From Massilia timonae CCUG 45783 (GTDB lineage: Bacteria > Pseudomonadota > Gammaproteobacteria > Burkholderiales > Burkholderiaceae_D): a stretch of 64,000 bases of DNA. The translations under genes and the position numbers were made by a program. The DNA is taken from contig NZ_JH992922.1 of NCBI RefSeq assembly GCF_000315425.1, forward strand, positions 605,460 through 669,459, given 5' to 3'. The notes beneath the pieces were generated by a model, which worked only from the letters and a program-made list of their open reading frames with translations, was not told where the DNA came from and ran no database searches. Below are positions 35,079-43,508 of this stretch, in pieces (the first letter of the stretch is position 1; every line of letters starts with the position of its first letter).

Positions 35079-35837
35079 ATGACCGACACCTCTGCGAGGC
35101 CCAGCCTGCAAGCCCATTACGACACGATGTGGGAGCACGCCTTCGGCGCGATCGCGCGCGGAGACGTCGACTGCGACACGCGCCTTGCGGCCGGTCCCGA
35201 CCCGCGCCGCGGCATCAGCCTGATCGCGCGTCCCTGCCCGTCGCTGCAGGCGCGCTTCGACGGCCTGCTGGACTGCCTGGCCGGCGCCGAACCGCGCCAG
35301 TATCGCTACCCGGCAGCCGATATGCACATGACGATCCTGTCGCTGCTGACCGCCGGCGCCGGCGTCGCCATCCATCCGGCGCTGGTGGACGACTATCTGG
35401 CCGCGGCCCGGGCCGCCGTGGACGGCATCGAGGCGATCGGGATCGACTTCGGCGGCATCGCGCTGTCGCGCGGTGCGGTGATGGCGCGCGGCATTGCACG
35501 CGGCCCAGCGCTGGAAATCCTGCGCGAGCGCCTGCGGACGGCATTGCGCGAGCGGGGCCTCGACGGCGCGCTCGACCGCCGATACCGCCTGGTGACCGCG
35601 CATATGACGCTGTTTCGCTTCACCGAGCCCTTGCGCGATGCGGCGCGTTTCGCCGCCCTGCTCGACGCGCTGCGCGACGAGCCGCTCGGCGTCATGCGCA
35701 TCGAACAGGCCGAACTGGTGGTCAATGACTGGTATATGTCCAGCCACTCGCTGGTGCGGGTGGCAGCGTTGCCCCTCGCCGGGCCGCAGCGCGATGCCAG
35801 TTTCCACGGTCGCCCTCTCCCAGATACCGAAGCCTGA
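35079..35837 (+). CDS. 2'-5' RNA ligase/phosphoesterase superfamily protein (LigT-like)
   Basis: 252 residues with the two HxT motifs of the 2H phosphoesterase superfamily: H83-M-T85 (DMHMTILSLL) and H175-M-T177 (TAHMTLFRF), about 90 residues apart. Members cleave cyclic phosphodiesters or act on RNA ends; the substrate here is unknown. The start is placed at ATG 35079; an ATG at 35055 is also in frame, but it lies at the foot of the ttcA terminator. Confidence 0.8.
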   Translation: MTDTSARPSLQAHYDTMWEHAFGAIARGDVDCDTRLAAGPDPRRGISLIARPCPSLQARFDGLLDCLAGAEPRQYRYPAADMHMTILSLLTAGAGVAIHPALVDDYLAAARAAVDGIEAIGIDFGGIALSRGAVMARGIARGPALEILRERLRTALRERGLDGALDRRYRLVTAHMTLFRFTEPLRDAARFAALLDALRDEPLGVMRIEQAELVVNDWYMSSHSLVRVAALPLAGPQRDASFHGRPLPDTEA

Positions 35838-35885
35838 GTTCCGCCGTGCTACGCTGGCGTCACCTCCACCGCCTAGAGAACCGCG

Positions 35886-36419
35886 ATGCGCCTGCCTTTG
35901 AGCCAAGCCCCACGCCTGCTGCGAAACATCTTCATTGCCCTTGCCGTGCTCGTCCCAGGCACTGCCCTTGCCGAGCCCAGCGCGATCTACCTGGTCCGCC
36001 ATGGCGAAAAAGCCAGCATCGGCAAGGACCCGGCCCTGACGCCGCAAGGCCAGCTGCGCGCCCAGAACATCGCGGGGATCCTGCAGCGCACCGGCATCCA
36101 GGCCATTTTCAGCACGCCGACCGCGCGCACGCTGCAGACCGCGCAGCCACTGGCCCGCCAACTGGGCTTGCAGGTCGAGCAGTACGACCCGGCCCGGCCG
36201 AAAGCGCTGGTCGACAAGGTGAAGACGCTGCGCGGCCCGGTGCTGGTGGTGGGCCACTCGAACACGCTGCCGGAACTGGTGCGCCTGTTCGGCGGCGAGC
36301 CTGGTCCCGATATCGCCGACGACGAGTACGACCGCCTCTACCAGCTCACGCTTGACGCCGGCGGCGCGGTAAGGACGGTCATCCTGACGTCCCTGCCTGC
36401 ATCCGCCAGCGCGCCCTGA
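35886..36419 (+). CDS. Histidine phosphatase family protein (SixA-like), exported
   Basis: 177 residues with a signal-like N-terminus (cleavage near residue 29, GTALAE). The catalytic RHG motif is R38-H39-G40 (YLVRHGEKAS) and the second His is H124 (VVGHSNTLPELV). It is short, like SixA and phosphoglycerate-mutase-like phosphatases, but exported, so a periplasmic phosphomonoester is the likely substrate. Confidence 0.88.
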   Translation: MRLPLSQAPRLLRNIFIALAVLVPGTALAEPSAIYLVRHGEKASIGKDPALTPQGQLRAQNIAGILQRTGIQAIFSTPTARTLQTAQPLARQLGLQVEQYDPARPKALVDKVKTLRGPVLVVGHSNTLPELVRLFGGEPGPDIADDEYDRLYQLTLDAGGAVRTVILTSLPASASAP

Positions 36420-36432
36420 GCGTGGCCAGGCG

Positions 36433-36467
36433 TCAGGGCGCGACGTTCGTGCGCAGCACCGGATACA
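36433..36467 (-). pseudogene. Remnant of the 3' end of an M14 carboxypeptidase gene
   Basis: Thirty-five bases match the end of the intact M14 gene (39872-39906) at 30 positions. They encode YPVLRTNVAP and a stop, against YPVLRANSAP and a stop in the intact gene. No further M14 similarity is visible upstream in this reading direction, where the RAYT repeat begins at 36490. It is therefore probably the tail of a second M14 copy lost when the RAYT segment arrived or by a deletion. Confidence 0.6.
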
Positions 36468-36489
36468 CGGGAACTACTGCCGGAACTAC

Positions 36490-36514
36490 GGGGTCAGGTC
36501 TGACATTTGGACAC
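36490..36514. repeat. RAYT-flanking repeat, left copy
   Basis: A 25-bp sequence beginning GGGGTCAGGTCTGAC. It is a perfect inverted copy of 37457-37481 and 37530-37554 on the other side of the RAYT gene. Confidence 0.9.
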
Positions 36515-36519
36515 GGCCT

Positions 36520-37377
36520 CTACAATGATTTGCTTTTATTTGCCCTCTCAAAGCCAGCAATCGCTCGGCTGACCGTTTTGGTCGACACACCAAACACGCG
36601 TGCTATTTCCGACATGGTGAAGGCGGTAGACGCGTAAGCACGTGCCATTGCCTCGCTCCTGTCCGGATACCGGTCCTGATAGTCGGACAATGGAAGCGCA
36701 ACGGCACGTCGTTCAGATCTCTTTGTTTCTATAAGCTCTTCGGATTGCTGCAGTTGCTGGTGCACCAATATGAAGTTTTCATCGCCAAGCAGAATTTGAT
36801 GGCGTGTAGCCTCCAATGGACTCATTTGCCCAAGGCCAGCAAGAACAAAATCCTGATATGCCGCGATCGCGCTCGTCGGCGTATTACCAAACTGCCTTAG
36901 AAGCCAGTTGCGCTCAAGCCAGTCGGGTGAAATGTCATCCCCTATAAAATAATGGTAGCTGCTCCATCTCCATTCTTTCAGCGCCGCCACGGTGTTAGCG
37001 CGTAGAGGATTTAGAACAATATAACGGGAAACCTCTAGCAGATAGCTATCTTTCTGCACCAATACCGCCTTATAGCGCCCTTGAAACAAGTGGCCAACAA
37101 CACGATGCCGTCGATTGAAATACTGTGAATAATGACCGTTGAGTTGGCGCATGCAACTCGGTAGATTCCCTTCCACCGTTTCAATCAATAAGTGGTAGTG
37201 ATTGGTCATCTGGCAAAAACTGTGAATGACGCAATGATAGCGTTCGCAAACCTTCTCCAGAACGTCTAGCCAAATACGTCGATCGGCATCATCCCGAAAG
37301 ATCGATGCGCGTCGGTTTCCGCGCGACGTCACATGGTAGAGCGCCCCAGGGAAATTAACTCTAAGTGGTCGTGTCAT
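36520..37377 (-). CDS. REP-associated tyrosine transposase (RAYT), Y1 family
   Basis: 285 residues. The N-terminus MTRPLRVNFPGALYHVTSRG and the HUH motif (NHYHLLIE) are typical of the Y1 family, as is the region with the catalytic Tyr (SRYIVLNPLRAN). A C-terminal helix-turn-helix (MSEIARVFGVSTKTVSRAI) is an extra DNA-binding part. The start is ATG 37377, where the family begins; the frame extends to 37464 inside the right-hand repeat. The gene is visibly poorer in GC than its neighbours, suggesting transfer. It sits between inverted copies of a 25-bp repeat, which are its likely substrates. Confidence 0.93.
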   Translation of the reverse strand: MTRPLRVNFPGALYHVTSRGNRRASIFRDDADRRIWLDVLEKVCERYHCVIHSFCQMTNHYHLLIETVEGNLPSCMRQLNGHYSQYFNRRHRVVGHLFQGRYKAVLVQKDSYLLEVSRYIVLNPLRANTVAALKEWRWSSYHYFIGDDISPDWLERNWLLRQFGNTPTSAIAAYQDFVLAGLGQMSPLEATRHQILLGDENFILVHQQLQQSEELIETKRSERRAVALPLSDYQDRYPDRSEAMARAYASTAFTMSEIARVFGVSTKTVSRAIAGFERANKSKSL

Positions 37378-37440
37378 CCGATAACGGTACTGGATCGGCA
37401 ACCACCAGCGCTGAGATCGCTCAGACTTCCAAGGAACCTT

Positions 37441-37588
37441 GATTACTGCTGAACTCGTGTCCAAATGTCAGACCTGACCCCGATGTTACCGTGACCCCGA
37501 TGTTACCGATATTGATTAATGCTGAACCCGTGTCCAAATGTCAGACCTGACCCCGATGTTACCGATATTATGCTGACCCCGATGTTAC
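37441..37588. repeat. RAYT-associated tandem repeat array, right side
   Basis: A unit of about 51 bp occurs at 37441-37491 and 37514-37564, differing at two positions (period 73 bp). Each contains the 25-bp RAYT repeat. TGACCCCGATGTTAC occurs four times, starting at 37475, 37492, 37548 and 37574. Together with 37589-37787 this fills the gap between the RAYT and the S8 protease gene; no gene is seen in it. Confidence 0.9.
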
Positions 37589-37725
37589 GTGCCCCCGGTG
37601 TTGCGATGTTAGTCGTTCAGGCCACCAAAACAAGGACATGGCATCGTATTTGCGCGACACGCCCGCATTTCGATTATTGAACACCTGGATTTTCGTTGAC
37701 CGTTTTACCAAAAAACCGTGACATG

Positions 37726-37769
37726 GTGATCTACATCCATGCACGGCGCATGAATGGTGGATAGATCAC
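37726..37769 (+). other. Stem-loop in the leader of the S8 protease gene
   Basis: GTGATCTA (37726-37733) and TAGATCAC (37762-37769) are perfect arms, with further pairing inside (CATGC/GCATG). It ends 8 nt before the GGAGGG ribosome-binding site and may control translation. Confidence 0.5.
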
Positions 37770-37787
37770 TGGTCACGGAGGGATATC

Positions 37788-39310
37788 GTGGATTATGAAT
37801 ACAAGGTCAATGGCCAGACGGTTCGTTTGGCGGAAGATCCAGATCTGGTTGGCGTACGTTATCTGGAGCCGGCGCCGCATAGCCTGCGGGCGGCATTCTC
37901 CAGCAGTGTCGGGGCCGACGTTACCGAACGCATCGAAATCCCTAATGAAAAATTCACCTTACTGAAATCCCCGTCCGCGGCGCCCATGTCGGTGAGCCAT
38001 GCCGTCAACGCGGCGGTCGGCAACCGGCCTGCCGGCGTTGCACGAACGACGCCCGTGTTCAAGCTGGGCGAAACCCGGGTGCTGGCCACAGACCGGATCC
38101 TGCTGGGCATGAAAGACCCGGCCACCCCCGTCAGCGGCTTGCTCAAGGACGTGAACTATGAATCGATCGCGCCACGCGGGTTCGGCGAGTACACGGTTAC
38201 CCTGGCGCCCGATGTCGATCCGCTGGCGACGGTCCAGCAACTGGCGCCAAGCGAAGACCTGGCGTATATCGAGCCGGACTTCGTCAATCTGATGGTCAAG
38301 CCCGCGCTTGACGATGTCTCGGCCGATGCTGCCGCCCAGGGCGGCCCGGGCAGCGAGCGCGCCTACGCCGCGCGGCAATACGCGATACAGCTGACCGCCG
38401 CCGACCAGGCCTGGAAGCTGGTTCAGGGAAATCTCGCAATCAAGATCGCCGTGCTGGACGACGGCATCGATACCCGGCATCTCGACCTGCGCCAATCGGT
38501 CATCGCCGGCTACGACGCCTGCGACAAGGACAATTTTCAGGAGCCCAATCCTGGGACGGCCATGGGACGGCGTGCGCAGGTCTTGCCGCGGCGGTTCCCA
38601 GCAGCACCGATGGCGTCCGCGGGATCGGTGGCGGCTGCTCGATCATGGCGGTCCGGATCGCCTATTCCGACCGGCCGCGCGGCGTCTGGACCACCAGCCC
38701 CGGCCAGATCGCCGAGGCGGTCGACTGGTGCTGGCAAAACGGCGCCTCGGTCCTGAGCAATAGCTGGAGCGACACATCCGCGTCCAGCGCCGTCATCGCC
38801 GCTTTTGGACGTGCACTGACGCTTGGTCGCGGCGGCAAGGGCTGCGTTGTCGTCGTCGCGGCGGGCAACAGGCCAGGACCGGTCGGTTTTCCAAGCAACC
38901 TCCCCGGTGTGATCTGCGTGGCCGCATCCACGCCGAAAGATGAACCGAAGACGCCCTCCAGCGACGATGGAGAAAACTGGTGGGGCTCCAGTTACGGCCC
39001 TGAAGTACTGGTCGCCGCCCCTGGGGTCAAGAACTATACGACCGACATCACCGGGCCGGCCGGCTACAACCCCGGCGGCGATTACTATCCCGGCTTCAAT
39101 GGCACCTCGTCCGCCACGCCGCTGGTCGCCGGGGCTTGCGCCCTGGTGCTGAGCGCCAACCCCACGCTGTCCGGCGCCCAGGTGACGGCCATCATCGCGC
39201 AGAGCGCCGACAAGGTCGGCTCGGTGTCCTATGTCGATGGACGCAACGACCAGATGGGCTATGGCCGCCTGAACGTGCTGAAAGCGGTGCAGCTGGCAAT
39301 AACGTCGTAA
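37788..39310 (+). pseudogene. S8 subtilisin-like serine protease, frameshifted
   Basis: The 5' frame (37788-38756) holds a propeptide-like region and the catalytic Asp (IAVLDDGIDTRH). The His motif (WDGHGTACAGLAAA, from 38552), the oxyanion Asn (VVVVAAGNRPGP) and the catalytic Ser (GFNGTSSATPLVAG) are in another frame ending at 39310. The frames meet near 38550: adding one base between AAT and TGG would join them into about 507 residues. Neither half alone has the triad. The start is GTG 37788 after GGAGGG. The cause may be a real mutation, a sequencing error or, less likely, programmed frameshifting; no slippery site is seen. No signal peptide is visible at this start. Confidence 0.88.
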
Positions 39311-39374
39311 CGGCCCGGGCATCCACGACCCGAGCGGAAACACATTAACCCCGGACCGGTACGGAGGCGCCACC

Positions 39375-39866
39375 ATGAAAACGCTGGTCACGACCCTGGG
39401 CGCGGTAGCCAGCCTGTGCGGCTGCGCCAGCTCGCTGCATATTTACGATGCGGGCAACAGGCAGGCGCCGGGCGTTCCGTTCAGGACGCACGAAACCTAT
39501 GTCAAGACAGGGACGCATGACAAGGCGAGCGACGGCGGAAACTGCGAGCCGGCGCAATTCGTTACCAGCGCCACCCTGGCGACCGGGGCCTTGTACTACG
39601 CCAAGGTCGTCCCCGCCCAATTCGCCAAGACGGAATTCCACGTCAAGTATGGCGACAGCGGGGCGATCAGCGAGATCAGCCTCGGCACGGAGCCCTCCGC
39701 CGAAGCCCTGACCGCGGCCAAGGAATTCGTCCAGACCGTCATCCCGCTCGGACCGGCTGCGGGAGCCAGTCCCGCGGCGGCACGCGCGCCGGCGAAGGCC
39801 TGCGATGCCGGCGAGCGCGACGTCAAGTTCATCCGTCTCGACGACTTCATCCAGGGCAGCCGATAA
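39375..39866 (+). CDS. Hypothetical lipoprotein
   Basis: 163 residues with a lipoprotein signal (MKTLVTTLGAVASLCGC; lipobox LCGC, Cys17). The rest matches no family I know. It contains KTEFHVKYGDSGAISEISLG, which looks like a beta-rich repeat, and a Pro/Ala-rich stretch near 130-145. It lies 64 bp after the S8 protease gene in the same direction and may share its transcript. The M14 gene is convergent. Confidence 0.75.
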   Translation: MKTLVTTLGAVASLCGCASSLHIYDAGNRQAPGVPFRTHETYVKTGTHDKASDGGNCEPAQFVTSATLATGALYYAKVVPAQFAKTEFHVKYGDSGAISEISLGTEPSAEALTAAKEFVQTVIPLGPAAGASPAAARAPAKACDAGERDVKFIRLDDFIQGSR

Positions 39867-39871
39867 GGGGT

Positions 39872-41632
39872 TCAGGGCGCGCTATTTGCGCGCAGCACCG
39901 GATACAGGTTCAGGCGCTCGTCATACGACGAATGGCGCTTGGCGAAGAACTCCAGGCGCGCCTGCGGATTCTTGGCGAAGGCCGGATCGCTGTCCAGGCG
40001 CTCCTGGAAGGCCTTGGCCACGGCCGGGTCGGCCGCCATCTGCTCGCGCGCGACCTCCTCGGCCACGTAGTCCTCCATGTATTCCTTGCGCTCGAAGGCC
40101 GTGTTGAACGTGCCCCAGGCCAGCAGCGAATCCGGCGCCTGCGGCTCCAGCATCGCCACCACCAGGCGCGCCTTCGGCTGCGCGATCGGCACGAACAGCG
40201 AGCCTGCCGCGACCGGGCGGGCTTCCGCCTTCCACTTGCCTTCCACCGTCAGGCGCTGGTGGCCTTCGACCGAGGCCGCGGCCAAGGTTGCCTTGTCGGC
40301 GCGGAAGGACTGGAGCTGGAGGTCTTCCTTCGTCTTGTCCAGCTTGCGGAACTCGACGCCGTGCTGGCGCAGCTTCTCGCCCACGATCGCGGCGTAGGCG
40401 GCGGGCACGATGTAACCGGCGCGCGGCGCGGTGACCTGGAAGTCGGCCACGATGTCCTGCCACAGCGGCACGCGCCATACCTGTGGCTTGGTTTCGTCGT
40501 AGCGTGTCATCAGGGCGCCCGAGACTTCCGACGGCGTGCGGGTGTAGGCGTAGCCGTTGAACTCGACCATCTCCTTCTTGTCGGAAGCCTTGTACGACAG
40601 CGCCACCGGCTGGTTGCCCAGCTTGGCGGCGCGCGCGTCGGCCGCATAGGCGGCCTGCTGCCATTGCTTGCCGTGCTGCGCCACCTGGTCGAGCACCGAC
40701 ACCACGGTGTTGCGGGTGATGCGCACGCGCACCGGATATTCCTTCCACGAGTGGGTTTCGACCAGCATCGCCATGCGGTTGCGCAGCTGGAAGTAGCCGG
40801 TCGAGAAGCGCGGATCGGACACGCCGTCCATGAAGCCCGACATCGGATCGTCATGCTTCACGAAGGACATGTAATAGGACTGCGGCGTCGAGCCTTCCCT
40901 GGCGATGTCCTTGATCACGTTGGTGCGGAGCAGCAGGCCGGCCTTGCGGAATTCCGGGTCGCCCGAATACACCGGCTCGACCTGGATCGAGATATCGTGC
41001 TGGAACTTGGCGCCGTTGGTCGCGTGCAGGTCGACGTAGACCAGTGGATCCCAGGCGTTCACCAGCGCCAGCATGGCCTGCATCTCGGGCGCGTCGGCCT
41101 TCAGGTAGTCGCGGTTCAGGTTGTAGTTCTGGGCGGTGGTGCGCCAGCCCATCTCGACCGGGCCGCGCTGGTTCGGGCGGTTCCACTTGCCGAAGCGCTC
41201 GTGGCCGTCGACATTGAATACCGGGACGAAGATGAACACCTGCTTGTCGAGCGCGCCCTTGGCCGCGCGGCCTTCAAGCAGCTCGCGCAGCGCCAGGAAG
41301 CCGGCGTCCTTGCCGTCGATCTCGCCGGCGTGGATGCCGCCCTGCATCAGGGTCACCGGCAGGCCCTGCTGTTTCGCCGCCTGCGGGGTGAACACGCCCT
41401 TGCCGTTCACCACCAGCGCCTTCATCGGGCGGCCTTCCGGCGTGACGCCGAAATCGATGCACCTCACCTGCTTCGGATACGCCTGCTGGAATGCTGAGCA
41501 CAGCGCGATCGTCTCGTCGTAGCGGCCGGTGGCGGTGAAGCCCGAGCGTTCGGATACGGTGGTCAGGTCGGGTGCAGCGTGGGAAAGAGGGATAGCCGAT
41601 AACAGGGCCAGCAGTAACGCAGAACGGATCAT
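39872..41632 (-). CDS. Secreted M14 family zinc carboxypeptidase
   Basis: 586 residues with a signal peptide (1 to about 20, SHAAP). The zinc ligands are H101 and E104 (GGIHAGEIDGKD) and H203 (VYVDLHATNGA). NLNRDY holds the substrate-binding Arg174, and the catalytic Glu is near 292 (MLVETHSWKEYP). It removes C-terminal residues or acts on cell-wall peptides outside the cytoplasm. The part from about 330 to 586 is an extra domain. Its last codons are nearly repeated at 36433-36467. Confidence 0.93.
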   Translation of the reverse strand: MIRSALLLALLSAIPLSHAAPDLTTVSERSGFTATGRYDETIALCSAFQQAYPKQVRCIDFGVTPEGRPMKALVVNGKGVFTPQAAKQQGLPVTLMQGGIHAGEIDGKDAGFLALRELLEGRAAKGALDKQVFIFVPVFNVDGHERFGKWNRPNQRGPVEMGWRTTAQNYNLNRDYLKADAPEMQAMLALVNAWDPLVYVDLHATNGAKFQHDISIQVEPVYSGDPEFRKAGLLLRTNVIKDIAREGSTPQSYYMSFVKHDDPMSGFMDGVSDPRFSTGYFQLRNRMAMLVETHSWKEYPVRVRITRNTVVSVLDQVAQHGKQWQQAAYAADARAAKLGNQPVALSYKASDKKEMVEFNGYAYTRTPSEVSGALMTRYDETKPQVWRVPLWQDIVADFQVTAPRAGYIVPAAYAAIVGEKLRQHGVEFRKLDKTKEDLQLQSFRADKATLAAASVEGHQRLTVEGKWKAEARPVAAGSLFVPIAQPKARLVVAMLEPQAPDSLLAWGTFNTAFERKEYMEDYVAEEVAREQMAADPAVAKAFQERLDSDPAFAKNPQARLEFFAKRHSSYDERLNLYPVLRANSAP

Positions 41633-41762
41633 CGAAAAGCTCCGGCAAGGACAGAAGGAAGCCGACGATTATAGACGTGTTCTTAGCGCAACAGTTCAAC
41701 CCTGGAAACACGACGGGCGGACGGCATGCGGCGCCGCCCACCCGTCAATACAGGCTTTTTGC

Positions 41763-43376
41763 TCAGCGCGGTGGCGCGCCCGGCGTGGTGTGGATCGAGA
41801 TCTCCTTGACCTCCGGCCGCACGATCCGCATCGGCACGACGCGCGCCCTGGCCGTGGTCGAGACAGGACAAGCGCCATTCGCGCGGTAAGCCAGGGCCGT
41901 GGCCAGCAAGCCTTCGTTCTGGTCTCCCACCGGCCGCGACAGGTCGTCGCTCGCCTGGCAGGTCGGCGTAAAGCCGTCGGTGAAGTCGCCGAAGCCCTTG
42001 TGGTTCACGCCCTGGAACTCGATCGAGAAATAGGTCGTGCCACAGTTCGGCACCGGCGTGAAGCCGTAGGGCTTGCCGCAGGTGGTGCCGCCGATCTGGA
42101 TCACTTCGATGTCGGCGCCGCGCAGGCCGTTGATCACCGATTCGCTGGCCGAGCAGGTGCCCGGGGTGCTGAGCACGGTCACCCGTTTCAGGCCCAGGGT
42201 GGGCAGCGGCGTGCCGGTGCGTAGCGGGTTGCTCGAGGAGAAGCCCCAGGCGGTCGAGCGGAACATGATCGGCTGGTAGGCCGGCGTCTTGTCGTTGTAG
42301 CGGGATTGCTCGAACACCTTGCCGCTCGTCGACGCGGGGCCGGCGATCATATAGGCCAGCTGGCTGGCGACGTACAGCAGGCCGCCGCCGTTGTAGCGCA
42401 CGTCGAGCACCAGGTCGTTGACGCCGGCCTGCTGGAAGGTGACGAAGGCATCGTACAGCTGTTTCTCGGACACGGCGTTGAAGCTGTCGAAGGTCAGGTA
42501 GCCGACCTTGCCGCTGGCGGTCTCGATCACCTTGACGTTCTTCACCGGCGCCAGCACGACCTCGGCCCCGGCCAGCGTCGCCTCATAGGCCACACCGGCG
42601 CGCTGCAGGGTGAAGCGGTGGGTGGTCCCGGCGGACGCCGGGAACAGCCCGGCATTGATCCGGTCGACCGAGGCTTCATCGTCGGCATTGACGAAGTCGA
42701 CGCCATCGACCTTGAGCAGCATGTCGCCGCGCAGCAGGCCGGCCGCGGCTGCGGGCGAACCCGGCTCGACCGCCGTGATCAGCCAGGTGCGCGGCGCCAG
42801 GCCATCGGCGTTGCGGCTCCAGGTGATGCCATAGCCCAGGTCGATGCCCTGGGTCTGCATCGCCTCCCACTCGGCGGTCGGATAGGTGAAGTGATAACGG
42901 TCCTTCGGCTTGCCGCTTGCGGTCAATGCCGGCGTCTTGAGCACCGCGAAATAGTCGAGCGCGCTCGTGAAGTCGGCCATCTTGTAGGTGTTCGGGATCT
43001 CGTCGTACCAGAGGTAGTACTGGTTGGCCCAGGCGCGCAGGAATTTCAGTTCGTCGAGCAGGGTGCCCTGCACGTCGGGATAGGATTTGCCGCTCGCATC
43101 CAGTCCTGTGCGCGGGACGGCGCACTTGTTCCAGTAGCTGCCGTAGGCGTCGCCCAGCAGGTTCGGGTTCAGGTCTTCCGGCGACGGCTGGGTGGCGACC
43201 GGGGGTGTCGGGACCGGCGTGGGCGCCGGCGCAGGCTGTTGCGCCACCGGCCCAGGCGCGCCGACACTCGGCGAACCGCCGCCACCGCCGCACCCGGCGA
43301 GGACGAGCAGCGCGGCGAGCGCGCTGGGAATCAGACGCAGAGGAGAGGTCTTGCGGAAGGTAGATGGCGTGCTCAT
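41763..43376 (-). CDS. S41 family (C-terminal processing-like) peptidase lipoprotein
   Basis: 537 residues. Lipobox LAGC (Cys29) is followed by a Gly/Pro-rich linker. A PDZ-like domain (about 205-285, AVEPGSPAAAAGLLRGDMLL) precedes the S41 core: GKVGYLTFDSF, NDLVLDVRYNGGGLL, the Ser in TCSASESVING and the Lys in TTCGKPYG. The Ser-Lys dyad looks intact. It is probably anchored to a membrane facing the periplasm or outside. The start is ATG 43376, set by the lipoprotein signal; the frame runs on upstream to 43508. Confidence 0.92.
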   Translation of the reverse strand: MSTPSTFRKTSPLRLIPSALAALLVLAGCGGGGGSPSVGAPGPVAQQPAPAPTPVPTPPVATQPSPEDLNPNLLGDAYGSYWNKCAVPRTGLDASGKSYPDVQGTLLDELKFLRAWANQYYLWYDEIPNTYKMADFTSALDYFAVLKTPALTASGKPKDRYHFTYPTAEWEAMQTQGIDLGYGITWSRNADGLAPRTWLITAVEPGSPAAAAGLLRGDMLLKVDGVDFVNADDEASVDRINAGLFPASAGTTHRFTLQRAGVAYEATLAGAEVVLAPVKNVKVIETASGKVGYLTFDSFNAVSEKQLYDAFVTFQQAGVNDLVLDVRYNGGGLLYVASQLAYMIAGPASTSGKVFEQSRYNDKTPAYQPIMFRSTAWGFSSSNPLRTGTPLPTLGLKRVTVLSTPGTCSASESVINGLRGADIEVIQIGGTTCGKPYGFTPVPNCGTTYFSIEFQGVNHKGFGDFTDGFTPTCQASDDLSRPVGDQNEGLLATALAYRANGACPVSTTARARVVPMRIVRPEVKEISIHTTPGAPPR

Positions 43377-43473
43377 GCGCCGATTATAGACGCGCCATTC
43401 GCTCGGAATACCACCAACTGTCACAATTGAGGCTAGCGGACAACGACTAATATCAAGTAAATAAAGATCGGCA

Positions 43474-43498
43474 GCGTGGACGGCTCGGCCGTCCACGC
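43474..43498 (-). terminator. Strong hairpin after the indolepyruvate oxidoreductase gene
   Basis: GCGTGGACGGC (43474-43484) pairs with GCCGTCCACGC (43488-43498), 11 bp with a 3-nt loop, 10 nt past the stop. The following minus-strand sequence (TGCCGATCTTTATTT) has only short T-runs. Confidence 0.75.
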
Positions 43499-43508
43499 AC
43501 TCCGCCAA

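Noticed and set aside
37441..37588. CRISPR-like array
   Set aside because: Copies are too few, spacing is uneven (17, 56 and 26 bp between starts), the spacers are themselves repetitive, and no cas gene is near; it is RAYT repeat DNA.
38540..38560. Programmed ribosomal frameshift in the S8 gene
   Set aside because: No slippery heptamer or obvious downstream pseudoknot is visible; mutation or sequencing error is simpler.
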